DNA from: an uncultured Bacilli bacterium
Lineage (GTDB): Bacteria; Bacillota_I; Bacilli_A; RF39; UBA660
Length of the DNA: 51,249 nucleotides
Direction of reading: 5' to 3'
Assembly (NCBI GenBank): GCA_944327365.1
Contig: CALVHI010000003.1
Coordinates: 1-51,249 of the forward strand
A program made the position numbers and the translations under genes. The notes below the pieces were generated by a model. It had not been told where the DNA came from. It did no database searches and was given only the letters and a program-made list of their open reading frames with translations. Of this stretch, positions 9,095 through 17,549 are shown in pieces; position 1 is the first letter of the stretch; every line of letters begins with the position of its first letter.

Positions 9095-9507
9095 TATGTT
9101 TAACACAAGAAAAAAGCTCTATTATTTTAGGTAAAATTAAAGTTTCTAAATACTTAAAGTAATTAGGAATTTTTCGACATAAATGTAAAATCGCGTTGGA
9201 ATTTGTCAAATGCTTTTTCTTACTTTTTTAAACACGATCATTTATAATAAATTCTTGAGCATTAGAGCTGGTGTCTACTAGATAATTCCTACTATCTGTC
9301 TTACTTCCTTACCTCTTAGGAGTTTTGGTTGATAAACAATAGAAAGGGTTGTATGGTTAGTATGAGGAAGTTGCTACAATATTACTTATAGATTGGTGGA
9401 AATCAAAAAAGACATCAACCACTATTATTGTGCAAAACATTATAGAGAGTAATGTCTTTCAAAAAACAAGTATGCATTTAGACCTAATGCTCTACTGATT
9501 ATTTTTG

Positions 9508-9612
9508 CTAGTCTATTCTATTAATATTTTTAATTGTGTAATATACCTCTAAATTTAATAATAATTCATTTACATTTTTTACTACATCCCCTATTAAAAT
9601 TTCCTCTTTCAT
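9508..9612 (-). CDS. Possible 34-residue small protein
   Basis: A short frame starts at ATG 9612 (MKEEILIGDVVKNVNELLLN) and ends with TAG at 9508. GGTGAT lies 3 bases before the start, a plausible though close ribosome binding site. The predicted product is a single acidic amphipathic helix. No promoter with good spacing was found and no homolog is recognised, so this may be chance. Confidence 0.2.
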   Translation of the reverse strand: MKEEILIGDVVKNVNELLLNLEVYYTIKNINRID

Positions 9613-10004
9613 ATCATCACCGCGATTATCATATCATATATTTTTTAAAACTTCATGCGTTTCGACAAAACTTGTCAAAACTTCTAAAAATAATACAATA
9701 TTTCTTATTTTAATAATAATCGTTAATATTTTGAGCTTATTCGTATATAAAAGGTTTAATATCTAGTTAGATTTTCTAAAAAACTTTATGTTAGATTTTG
9801 AAATGCACCCCTCTGGGGAGACATTTATAAAAAAACTAACGAGAGAGAAAGTAACTTTTATTAATTTATATGGAGATAATTATATGTGTATAATATGTGT
9901 GCTGTACTAGATATATACAATTCATCTGATTTAATAGACCTTTTATCATTTTCTATATTTACAAAATGTTGAATTTTATAATTTGTTTACTGAATATCTA
10001 AACA

Positions 10005-10038
10005 AAAAGAAGTAACATTTATTTTGTTGCTTCTTTTT
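10005..10038. terminator. Bidirectional hairpin terminator
   Basis: AAAGAAGTAACA, loop TTTATTT, TGTTGCTTCTTTT form a 12-bp stem with one G-T pair. T runs lie on both sides (TTTTT rightward, TTTTTGTTT leftward). It could end a rightward transcript from the decayed region at 9.8-9.9 kb. Confidence 0.55.
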
Positions 10039-10088
10039 AGATATTACTTTTCGAAATCGTTAATACTTATAATATTAGATTGAAATCG

Positions 10089-10129
10089 AAAAAAAATATA
10101 TGTACCTGAGTAATACCTGTAGTACATAT
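10089..10129 (-). terminator. Terminator of the LtaS-like gene
   Basis: ATATGTAC (10098-10105) and GTACATAT (10122-10129) form an 8-bp stem, followed leftward by a run of T (A run 10090-10096). It lies 50 bases past the stop of the 10179-12113 gene. Confidence 0.6.
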
Positions 10130-10178
10130 TTTTATTTTATTCTATTTTAACAAAGATATTTACCCTCTTTTTACCAGT

Positions 10179-12113
10179 TTATTTTAATATATATTCATAC
10201 ATATTATATTTAATTATATTAGCACTTAATGTAAAACGATTCTGGACAATTTGGTTTATATCTCTTATATATTCTTCAACATTTTCTAGTGTTTGTCCTT
10301 CTTTTAAAGTTAAATTTCCTTTTGTATAAGTTCCATAATCGCTTACCCAACTGTGATCAGAGAATATTGCTAACCCGGGGGTATCACTTAATATATCTTT
10401 TCCAACAATTAATCTTGAATCATATTCTACACCAAATAAATTTAGAAGAGTTGGTAAGACATCAATCTGACTGCCAACTTTATCTACTTCAACAGTTTCT
10501 ATCTCACTATTCCAAAGAATAAAATTACTGCGATTTACTTCTATTTTTTCATCACGTTCATAATCACTTAATTCATTTACCTCATCAATTGTTAAAGTAT
10601 ATGGGTAGTGATCTCCTACTAAAGCAATTACAGTATCTTCTAAAATTCCCTTTGCTTCTAAACCATCAATTAAAGCTTCTAGGGCTTTATCTAATTCAAT
10701 TTGCGTTGCTAAATAAGCTTTAACATTGTTTGAATATGGTAAGTCTTTTACATATTGGATATTTTTTAAAGCAATAGAGTTTCCAGTAGAATTATAGGCA
10801 TAGGGCGCATGACCTGACACCGTTACATAATAAGTTACAAATGGTGTGTTATCTTGATATAATGGTAAGGTTTGATTAATCATGTCTATATCGCTTGGAA
10901 GCCAACTACAATTAATTAAATCCTCCATACCATTTCCACAGCCCATATAAGAAGTAAATCCTAATGTTTCCATGGTCTTTTGTCTACTGTAATAGGTATA
11001 TGTCCAGTTGTGATAACCATTAGCCGTGTAGCCTAAAGGAGTAAAAGCATTCCCTAAAGCATAAGATATCGTTGGCTCTAACTTTTTCCAATCAGATAAT
11101 ATGGACTGGGTTGGAATAAGTCCCGTCGTTGCTTGAAACTCGCCGCCAGTAGTACTTAAAAATACAGGAGAATAAAAATTATTAAAGACAAAGCCTTCAT
11201 GACTTAATTTATATAAAGTTGGTGTTATTTCTGGATCTACAGCGATCATGTTAAAACCCTCGGCAAGAATAAAAATTAAGTTTTTTCCTTTAAACATGCC
11301 AGTATATTCATTTTTATTGGTAGCATCACTATTTTTAAAATATTCTAACATGTTTTTTATTGTAATATTGGTTTCATTGGCAATTAAAGCATCAAAATCA
11401 ATTGCTATTTCATTATAAGTTGGTACTACTTCTTCCGGCTCTTCCTCTTCGGGAATACTTGGTACATCTGGTTCCTCATTTATTGTTAATTTTTCTTCAA
11501 AGCCAAATAATACCCTTTTAATATCTAGCCTTGTGTAAGTAAACAAGCCAAAAGTTTCCACTGTTTTAGATTCACTATTAATATTATAATATAGATTATA
11601 AGCTGAATAGGTATCATTTTTATTTATGTTTAAACATAATAAGGAAATTATCCATATTAAAATAGTAGCAATAAAACATATTAATATCTTCTTTAGACTC
11701 GTTCTTTCAAAATTTATATGATGATGGAATATAATTAAAAGGATAATTGGTAGCAAATAAAGAATTACTACCCATATGTTTTTTATGACAATATCAAATA
11801 TAATGTTGGCAAAATCAAGAGCATTGTTCGCTAAATTAAGTGTATTAAAAGAAAAGATACTACTGAATAATTTATGAAAGAAAAATTGAAAACAATAATA
11901 GAAAATAAAGATAAAACTAATTATATAAGTAGTTATAATATTTCCTTTCTTCTTAAATAGATTGGTTAAAAGATATAAAATTAGGATAATTGGTATACTA
12001 AAAAGAAGCGTTGAGAAAATACCTGATATGCTCTTTGTAACAAATATTTTTGTTAGTGCTTCTAAATAAAGGATTAGAAAACTTAAGTAAAATATAATTC
12101 TAAACTTCTTCAT
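10179..12113 (-). CDS. LtaS-like membrane sulfatase-fold enzyme (glycerol-phosphate/phospho-transferase)
   Basis: This 644-residue protein has five transmembrane helices (residues 1-165), a linker with a Pro/Glu-rich stretch (PDVPSIPEEEEPEEVV, near 215-235), and an extracellular alkaline-phosphatase-fold domain. Visible active-site parts are FILAEGFN (metal Glu), STTGGEFQATTG (nucleophilic Thr region, aligned with GKTSDAEF of LtaS), GDHYPYT and the late SDHSW. LtaS polymerises glycerol phosphate from phosphatidylglycerol into lipoteichoic acid; relatives decorate glycans with phosphoglycerol or phosphoethanolamine. Which one applies cannot be settled here. It is monocistronic, divergent from gtrA (TATAAT at 12136-12131), with AAGGTGA before the start and a terminator after the stop. 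Confidence 0.88.
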   Translation of the reverse strand: MKKFRIIFYLSFLILYLEALTKIFVTKSISGIFSTLLFSIPIILILYLLTNLFKKKGNIITTYIISFIFIFYYCFQFFFHKLFSSIFSFNTLNLANNALDFANIIFDIVIKNIWVVILYLLPIILLIIFHHHINFERTSLKKILICFIATILIWIISLLCLNINKNDTYSAYNLYYNINSESKTVETFGLFTYTRLDIKRVLFGFEEKLTINEEPDVPSIPEEEEPEEVVPTYNEIAIDFDALIANETNITIKNMLEYFKNSDATNKNEYTGMFKGKNLIFILAEGFNMIAVDPEITPTLYKLSHEGFVFNNFYSPVFLSTTGGEFQATTGLIPTQSILSDWKKLEPTISYALGNAFTPLGYTANGYHNWTYTYYSRQKTMETLGFTSYMGCGNGMEDLINCSWLPSDIDMINQTLPLYQDNTPFVTYYVTVSGHAPYAYNSTGNSIALKNIQYVKDLPYSNNVKAYLATQIELDKALEALIDGLEAKGILEDTVIALVGDHYPYTLTIDEVNELSDYERDEKIEVNRSNFILWNSEIETVEVDKVGSQIDVLPTLLNLFGVEYDSRLIVGKDILSDTPGLAIFSDHSWVSDYGTYTKGNLTLKEGQTLENVEEYIRDINQIVQNRFTLSANIIKYNMYEYILK

Positions 12114-12212
12114 TTTTTCACCTTATGAATATTATATCAAATTTTTGATTTTTTTTACAGAATAAACTTCCTTTTTAAGCAATATTTGTGTATAATTTTG
12201 TCAGGTGATTAG

Positions 12213-12644
12213 ATGTTTAAAAATATATGGGATCTTTATCTTAGATATCAAGAAATTATTAATTATTTAATTGTAGGAGGACTTACCACTGTTATTAGTT
12301 TGGCTGTAAAATATGGACTTTTATTTACAATATTGGATGCCAGTGATGCAGTAGAATTGCAAGTAGCTATTATTAGTTCTTGGATTATAGCAGTCGCTTT
12401 TGCTTATTTTGCTAATCGTATTTTTGTCTTTCATTCTAATTCAAAACAATATTTGAAAGAGGTTAGTGGGTTTGTCGCTGGTAGAATTGCTACTTTAATT
12501 ATGGAAATGGTTATTATGTGGTTCTTCGTTACATTACTTGGTTTAGATAGTAATTTATGGGTTATTATTTGGACAATTGTGGCACAAATACTTGTTGTAA
12601 TTGGTAATTATATTATTAGTAAATTATTTGTGTTTAAAAAATAA
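12213..12644 (+). CDS. gtrA: GtrA family membrane protein
   Basis: GtrA-type proteins are small four-helix membrane proteins thought to flip polyprenyl-phosphate sugars for GtrC-type transferases. This one has 143 residues and four hydrophobic spans (about 15-38, 45-70, 82-105 and 113-138). It has the family-typical INYLIVGGLTTVISL at the first helix and ANRIFVFHS after the second. AGGTGATTAG precedes the ATG, and TATAAT at 12192-12197 is a likely -10 site. It is separated from the gtrB-like/GT-C operon by the LtaS-like gene and points the other way, so the triad is split between two transcripts. Confidence 0.9.
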   Translation: MFKNIWDLYLRYQEIINYLIVGGLTTVISLAVKYGLLFTILDASDAVELQVAIISSWIIAVAFAYFANRIFVFHSNSKQYLKEVSGFVAGRIATLIMEMVIMWFFVTLLGLDSNLWVIIWTIVAQILVVIGNYIISKLFVFKK

Positions 12645-12654
12645 TTTTTCAAGC

Positions 12655-12685
12655 CTTAAGTCGTATAGATTTAAGTTTTTTTATA
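12655..12685 (+). terminator. Weak terminator after gtrA
   Basis: CTTAA and TTAAG arms separated by about 12 bases are followed by TTTTTTT. The stem is short and AT-rich, so efficiency is doubtful and read-through into the next gene is possible. Confidence 0.35.
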
Positions 12686-12754
12686 GTTTTAATGTTCGCT
12701 TGTTTTTATATGGTTTCAGTGTTAGAATATAATTGCTTTAGAAAGGGGATTATC

Positions 12755-12919
12755 ATGGATGAATTTATTAAATATCTTTTAGTAACTGACCAACTTGATG
12801 AAGTATTTTGGGGTAAAGAAAAGGAAGCAGAAGATGAGGAAGTTTTGAAAAGAACTTTAAGAAAAAAAGATGATAAAGAAGATGATAGTCATAAAAATTC
12901 TGGTTCATTTACAAAATAA
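12755..12919 (+). CDS. Small acidic/charged protein upstream of uvrB
   Basis: The start is placed at ATG 12755 because GAAAGGGG lies 4-11 bases before it; a longer frame upstream lacks such a site. The 54-residue product begins MDEFIKYLLVTDQLDEVFWG and ends in a very charged, probably disordered tail of Lys, Asp and Glu. There is no membrane helix. No family is recognised. It lies 18 bases before uvrB on the same strand without a terminator between, so the two share a transcript. A role with UvrB is suggested by position only. Confidence 0.65.
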   Translation: MDEFIKYLLVTDQLDEVFWGKEKEAEDEEVLKRTLRKKDDKEDDSHKNSGSFTK

Positions 12920-12937
12920 TTAGGAAAGGAGTTTTTT

Positions 12938-14884
12938 ATGTTTGAGTTAATATCGAAATATAAACCTAGTGGAGATCAACCACAAGCGATTGAAAAATTA
13001 GTTAAAGGGATTAAAGAAGGCAAAAAAGAACAAGTTTTACTGGGTGCTACAGGTACAGGTAAAACGTTTACGGTTGCTAATGTTATTAAGGAAGTGAATA
13101 AGCCTACTCTTGTTTTAGCTCATAATAAAACTTTAGCAGGTCAACTCTATTCAGAATTAAAAGAATTATTTCCAAATAATCATGTCGAATACTTTGTTTC
13201 GTATTACGATTATTACCAACCAGAAGCCTATGTTCCCTCAAGTGATACTTATATTGAAAAAGATGCATCTATTAATGATGAAATTGATGAGTTGAGACAT
13301 AGTGCTACTAGCGCTTTAATTAATTATAAAGATGTTATTGTGGTTGCTAGTGTATCTTGTATTTATGGTATTGGTGAGAAAGAAGAATATGAAAAATCTA
13401 TGCTTATTTTAAATGTAGGGCAAAAAATAAAGAGAAATGATATTATTAATCATTTGGTTGATATGACTTATGAGAGAAATGATATTGATTTTCATCGGGG
13501 GACATTTAGAAGCCGGGGGGATATTATTGATGTTATTCCGGCAAATGAACATGCTCATGGAATTAGGATTCTACTTTTTGGTGATGAAATTGATAGAATT
13601 TGTACGTTTGACCCTGTAACCGGTGTTGTTGTTAGCGATAAAAAGACAATTACCATTTCTCCGGCTTCTCACTTTGTTACGAGCCCAGAAAAGTTAGAGG
13701 AAGCAATTAGAAGAATTCAAGCTGAACTTGATGAACGTCTTAAAGAACTGAAAAGTGAAGGAAAGTTATTAGAAGAGCAAAGGCTTCGCGAGAGAACTAA
13801 TTATGATATTGAAATGCTTAAGGAAACTGGTTTTTGTAATGGCGTTGAAAATTATTCTAGACACCTTGCTTTACGTGGCGCTGGGGAAACTCCTACTTGT
13901 TTAATCGACTTTTTTCCGAAAGATTTTTTACTTGTTGTAGATGAATCCCATGTTACTTTACCACAAGTTAGAGGTATGTATAATGGGGATAGAATGCGGA
14001 AGCAAACTTTGGTAGATTATGGATTTCGTCTTCCTAGTGCTCTTGATAACAGACCTTTAAACTTTCAAGAGTTTGAAAGTAAAATTAATCAAGCTATATA
14101 TGTTTCTGCCACACCTGGTGATTATGAACTTGAACATACGCACGGAGAATACGTCGAACAAATTATCAGACCAACTGGTTTACTTGACCCAACAATTGAA
14201 GTTAAGCCAACTGAAGGCCAAATTGATGATATTATTGCAGAAATACGCTTGCGGATTGAAAAAAATGAACGTGTTTTAGTTACAACTCTTACGATTCGGA
14301 TGAGTGAAGAATTAACCAATTATTTAAAAGAAATGGGTATTAAAGTGGCATACTTACATAGTGAAATTAAAACACTGGAACGTCTTAAAATTATTCGTGA
14401 ACTAAGGCTTGGTGTCTATGATTGTGTTGTTGGTATCAACTTGCTTCGTGAAGGTCTTGATATCCCAGAAGTTAGTTTAATTTGTATTTTGGATGCGGAT
14501 AAGCAAGGATTCTTACGTAGTGAGCGAAGTCTTATTCAAACGATTGGACGTTGTGCTAGAAATCAAAATGGTCATGTTATCATGTATGCTGATACAATGA
14601 GCGAAGCGATGGATGCCGCCATTAAAGAAACGGCACGTCGTCGGGAAATACAAGAGCAATATAACACAGAACATCATATTATTCCTAAAACAATTTCCAA
14701 AGAAATTAAAGAAGTTGTTTCTAATGAAATTGAGAATAAAGCTCAAAAACCTAAGATGAGTAAGAAAGAAAAAGAAAATATTTTGGCAACTTTAGAAGAA
14801 GAAATGAGGGAAGCTGCTCGTAATCTTGATTTTGAGCGAGCTATGGAACTTCGTGATATCTTGCTTGAAATGAAAAGTAATTAG
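12938..14884 (+). CDS. uvrB: UvrABC system protein B
   Basis: UvrB is the DNA-damage-verifying helicase-like subunit of nucleotide excision repair; it loads with UvrA and recruits UvrC. The 648-residue protein has Walker [13 protein letters not shown] (about residue 38), the damage-probing beta-hairpin [21 protein letters not shown], the DESH box ([11 protein letters not shown]), SATPGDYE, helicase motif [11 protein letters not shown], and a C-terminal UVR domain ([22 protein letters not shown]) that contacts UvrC. Length and motifs are normal. AGGAAAGGAG precedes the ATG. uvrA is not in the window downstream, where one often finds it; a pseudogene lies there instead. Confidence 0.98.
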   Translation: MFELISKYKPSGDQPQAIEKLVKGIKEGKKEQVLLGATGTGKTFTVANVIKEVNKPTLVLAHNKTLAGQLYSELKELFPNNHVEYFVSYYDYYQPEAYVPSSDTYIEKDASINDEIDELRHSATSALINYKDVIVVASVSCIYGIGEKEEYEKSMLILNVGQKIKRNDIINHLVDMTYERNDIDFHRGTFRSRGDIIDVIPANEHAHGIRILLFGDEIDRICTFDPVTGVVVSDKKTITISPASHFVTSPEKLEEAIRRIQAELDERLKELKSEGKLLEEQRLRERTNYDIEMLKETGFCNGVENYSRHLALRGAGETPTCLIDFFPKDFLLVVDESHVTLPQVRGMYNGDRMRKQTLVDYGFRLPSALDNRPLNFQEFESKINQAIYVSATPGDYELEHTHGEYVEQIIRPTGLLDPTIEVKPTEGQIDDIIAEIRLRIEKNERVLVTTLTIRMSEELTNYLKEMGIKVAYLHSEIKTLERLKIIRELRLGVYDCVVGINLLREGLDIPEVSLICILDADKQGFLRSERSLIQTIGRCARNQNGHVIMYADTMSEAMDAAIKETARRREIQEQYNTEHHIIPKTISKEIKEVVSNEIENKAQKPKMSKKEKENILATLEEEMREAARNLDFERAMELRDILLEMKSN

Positions 14885-14904
14885 TTAAGAAACTAATTAT
14901 TTTT
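14879..14904 (+). terminator. Terminator of uvrB
   Basis: AATTAGTT (14879-14886), loop AAGA, AACTAATT (14891-14898), then ATTTTTT. The hairpin includes the stop codon of uvrB. Confidence 0.65.
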
Positions 14905-15480
14905 TGTTTATGAAAAAGCGATTGAAAATATAGGCTATTAGTTTATTAAAGAAGCGACTACCTATATTAAAGATTAAAAATAATATTCCTTTTAAATAAA
15001 ATATTTTTAATAATAATTTCAATTTTAGTTTTAAAATGCTTCTTTTGTATATACTGTTATGCTTTTTGTTTATCGCTTTTGCACATATTTTTCCCGTATA
15101 AAGTCCATATCTTAAACCTGATAATGTTAACCAACTGCATCACCAACATAATAAATATTTTTGTTTATTATGCCCTTTCTTATTCCTATCGGTGTATTCT
15201 ATATTTAATTTTTTTAAATATTCTTTAAAAATTTTATTATCATTTAATTTTGGATTATAAACATCTGTTAAGCCAATATTAGTAGTTCCTTTATAGGTAC
15301 TTACCCAGCCATATCCACTTATTCACAATTTTTTGCTTTTCTTCGTATTTATAGAATATTTTGAAATCTTTTATTAAGCTATAATGACACTTGTTGATAT
15401 TTCATCCTAAAGATTCATACTCTTTTTTGTTTTACTTGTAATATATCCGGCATAACATTTGTATCTGGGAATTCCTTTTG
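14900..15480 (-). pseudogene. Decayed FAD-dependent (geranylgeranyl-reductase-like) oxidoreductase
   Basis: No frame is open, but leftward translation in shifting frames gives ordered pieces of a geranylgeranyl-reductase/FAD-oxidoreductase C-terminal half. These are GYGWVSTYKGTTNIGL (usual GYGWIFP...NVG), then NPKLNDNKIFKEYLKKLNIE, then IYYVGDAVG (second FAD motif VGDAAG), then after a frameshift TLSGLRYGLYTGKICAKAI (usual SGxGIxxALxSGxxAAE), and a basic C-terminal region with FYLKGILFLIFNIGSRFF. At least three frameshifts or stops are needed, and the N-terminal FAD-binding half is missing. The family call rests on these motifs. It marks recent gene decay between uvrB and the Fic gene. Confidence 0.7.
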
Positions 15481-15524
15481 TTCTATAATTAAAAAACATA
15501 TATGACTTTACACATATGTTTTAT

Positions 15525-16457
15525 CTATATTTTCATATAACACCTTTCTTTTACAAATTTTTTTATTCTTTTTTCGTCTTTGCCTTCATAATATGTAATC
15601 AGTAAATTTTTGAACTCATCTGTTAATTCTGCTGGTATTACTATAATTCCTTTTCCTTTCGAAATTAAATAGTGGTTACTAAACAATACAGATGTTCTTT
15701 TATTACCATCAATAAATAGTTGCTTTTTCATTACATATAATAAAAGTTCTGTTGCTCTATCTATATCATTCATTTCTTGATCAAAAATATTTTTTAAATC
15801 TTCTTTAATAGTACTTTCAATTGGGATGGGTGGTTGCCATTTAGTCCCTCCAATTGTTACAGGAACATTTCTTAAACTTCCAGCAGAATAGTAAAATCCT
15901 TCTTCAATTAATTTGTTTATTTCACATAATAAGGCAAAATCTGTAGGACTTAAAATAACACTTTTATTTAATATAAACTCCCAAGCATGTTTTAGATTTA
16001 CTATTTTCATGATATCGTCTGATGCCATATTATTTACTTTACCACCTTCTATTATACTTTCAGTATCAGCATAAGTAGTTGTAACTCCTTCTAATATAGC
16101 TTGCTTATAAATGGTGTCTACCATATGTCTTTTAGCGAAATCAATATTTCTTTCTACTTCTTCACTTAATTCTTCTTCTATATATTTCAATTCCTTTAAT
16201 CTTTTATTTATCTCTTTTGTTTTTCTTTTTATTTCTTTTGCTCTAACATTATTTTTTAATATTAAATTGTATAGTTCTTCCTGGTATTCTCCCACATATT
16301 TGGTTTGCAGTCTTCCCTCTTCGCGATAATGGATATATAGATATTTGTTATTATCGTTTTCTCTTATTTCTACTGATCCATATGTAAGAGACGATAATTC
16401 GTGTAATAGTGCTTCTTTTTTTTGCAATAGGGATATAATTTCAACTTTTTCTGACAT
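15525..16457 (-). CDS. Fic/Doc family protein with non-canonical active site
   Basis: The 310-residue protein has an N-terminal region with a long charged coiled coil (about residues 60-115) and a C-terminal Fic domain (about 150-300). Fic enzymes usually transfer AMP or another phosphate-containing group to target side chains using HxFx(D/E)GN(G/K)R. Here residues 246-255 read QLFIDGNKRT: the phosphate-binding DGNKR is intact but the catalytic His is Gln. A segment TESIIEGG (132-139) resembles the inhibitory (S/T)xxxEG helix in spacing only approximately. AAGGAGG precedes the ATG. The gene has its own promoter flanked by a duplicated inverted repeat. No small antitoxin gene is adjacent. Such His-less variants exist in Bacillota, and their activity is unclear. 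Confidence 0.85.
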   Translation of the reverse strand: MSEKVEIISLLQKKEALLHELSSLTYGSVEIRENDNNKYLYIHYREEGRLQTKYVGEYQEELYNLILKNNVRAKEIKRKTKEINKRLKELKYIEEELSEEVERNIDFAKRHMVDTIYKQAILEGVTTTYADTESIIEGGKVNNMASDDIMKIVNLKHAWEFILNKSVILSPTDFALLCEINKLIEEGFYYSAGSLRNVPVTIGGTKWQPPIPIESTIKEDLKNIFDQEMNDIDRATELLLYVMKKQLFIDGNKRTSVLFSNHYLISKGKGIIVIPAELTDEFKNLLITYYEGKDEKRIKKFVKERCYMKI

Positions 16458-16475
16458 AATTCCTCCTTATAAATA

Positions 16476-16587
16476 TGTGAAACTTTTTGGCTAAAATGTT
16501 ATATTTTTGTTTCACAATTATATTATAACACAAAGCATTAAAAAAACGTGAAACTTTTTTTGCTTTATTTACACATTTTGTTTCACA
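16476..16587 (-). promoter_or_regulatory. Fic promoter inside a twice-repeated GTGAAAC operator
   Basis: Two inverted repeats of identical layout occur: TGTGAAAC (16476-16483) with GTTTCACA (16509-16516), and CGTGAAAC (16547-16554) with GTTTCACA (16580-16587). The arms are 33 bases apart in both, and the two units are 71 bases apart. Reading leftward, an extended -10 TGTTATAAT has its hexamer at 16527-16522, right between the units, 65 bases before the Fic start. Binding at the inner arms would cover the -35 and the region just past -10. The binding protein is unknown; it may be the Fic protein itself or an unlinked regulator. Confidence 0.6.
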
Positions 16588-16631
16588 TCTTTTAATTTAG
16601 TGTTTAATATATTATTCATTAAAACGATAGG

Positions 16632-17549
16632 TTATTTTAAAAATCCTTTAATAATAACTTCTTCAGCTTCATGTTCATTTAAGCCTAAAGTCATCAATTT
16701 CTTTAATTGTTCGCCGGCAATTTTGCCAATTGCTGCTTCATGAATTAGATTAGCATCAATATTTTTAGCATAAATCTCAGGTATAGCTTTTACACAACCT
16801 TCATCTTTAATAATAGCATCACATTCGATATGGGCATAACATTTGGTATTACCAGTAATGTTTGAGGTAAATTCTTGGTAAGAGGAGCCCTCTGCTACAC
16901 TTCTACTGGTTACATGAACACTTGAATTTTCGCCATTTAGTTCAACAATAAATTCTGTTTTAGCAGTCTCTTTACCCGTTGTAAGGATTTTTTCAGATAT
17001 TTCAAGGGTAGTATTGCTGTCAAGATAAGCTTTGGTAATGCGAATCGTGTCATCTACTCCTTTTATTTGGATGCTGTCCATCGTCATTGAAGTGTTATCT
17101 TTCATATATATTTCAGTTGTAGGATTAAGGGTCTTTTTGCCCTTTCCTTTTCCTTTGCCATAGTGCTTTTCAACATATTTCACTTTAGCACCTTCATCAA
17201 GATAAAAACGATGAATACCATCATGTTCTGAATCTTTGTGTTTATCATTATGGATTCCACAGCCAGCAAAAATGATGACGTTCGCATTTTTTCCAATATG
17301 AAAATCATTATAGACTACGTCTGTTAAACCACTTTCGGTAATAATAACTGGGATGTGAACGATTCCAAAAAGAGTATTTTCTTTGACATAAATATCAATG
17401 CCACTTTTATCTTCTTTGGTTACAATACTAATATAATCATTTACTTTTCGCTTAATACTCTCACCATTTTTTCTGATGTTATAAACTTCGGCATTCTCAT
17501 TAAATGTATCACTAATTTCACTCAATAATTCTTTATCTGTATTATTCAT
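16632..17549 (-). CDS. sufB: SufB/SufD-like Fe-S cluster scaffold (minimal Suf/SMS type)
   Basis: This 305-residue protein consists of the SufBD beta-helix core without the extra N-terminal region that makes full SufB about 470 residues. It has HDGIHRFYLDEGAKVKYVE, a Gly/Lys insert (KHYGKGKGKGKK), a Cys in GCVKAIPEIYAK, and the conserved LIHEAAIGKI with the His used in cluster assembly, then an acidic helical end. It overlaps sufC by 8 bases. A lone short SufB with SufC and no SufS, SufU or SufD next to it matches the minimal two-gene SUF-like system (SmsCB) described in anaerobes. Function would be Fe-S assembly in the cytoplasm, with sulfur from an unlinked source. Confidence 0.88.
   Translation of the reverse strand: MNNTDKELLSEISDTFNENAEVYNIRKNGESIKRKVNDYISIVTKEDKSGIDIYVKENTLFGIVHIPVIITESGLTDVVYNDFHIGKNANVIIFAGCGIHNDKHKDSEHDGIHRFYLDEGAKVKYVEKHYGKGKGKGKKTLNPTTEIYMKDNTSMTMDSIQIKGVDDTIRITKAYLDSNTTLEISEKILTTGKETAKTEFIVELNGENSSVHVTSRSVAEGSSYQEFTSNITGNTKCYAHIECDAIIKDEGCVKAIPEIYAKNIDANLIHEAAIGKIAGEQLKKLMTLGLNEHEAEEVIIKGFLK

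Larger units (their letters stand above)
9095..10178. other. Gene-poor 1.1 kb gap with small ORFs and hairpins
   Basis: No long reading frame is present. Visible items are as follows. An 8-bp inverted repeat (AAAGACAT 9408-9415, ATGTCTTT 9452-9459). A short leftward ORF at 9508-9612. A rightward 41-codon ORF at 9788-9913 (begins MLDFEMHPSGETF) without a ribosome binding site, whose sense continues in the +1 frame for about 23 codons, suggesting a frameshifted relic. Two terminator hairpins near 10.0-10.1 kb. The palindrome GACAAaacTTGTC occurs near 9665. It may hold decayed genes or a small RNA; I cannot assign either. Confidence 0.5.

Noticed and set aside
9788..9913. 41-codon ORF in the gap
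   Set aside because: No ribosome binding site, and the sense continues in another frame, so it was described as a relic, not a gene.
15525..16631. Fic toxin-antitoxin pair
   Set aside because: No small adjacent antitoxin gene is present, and the catalytic His is missing.
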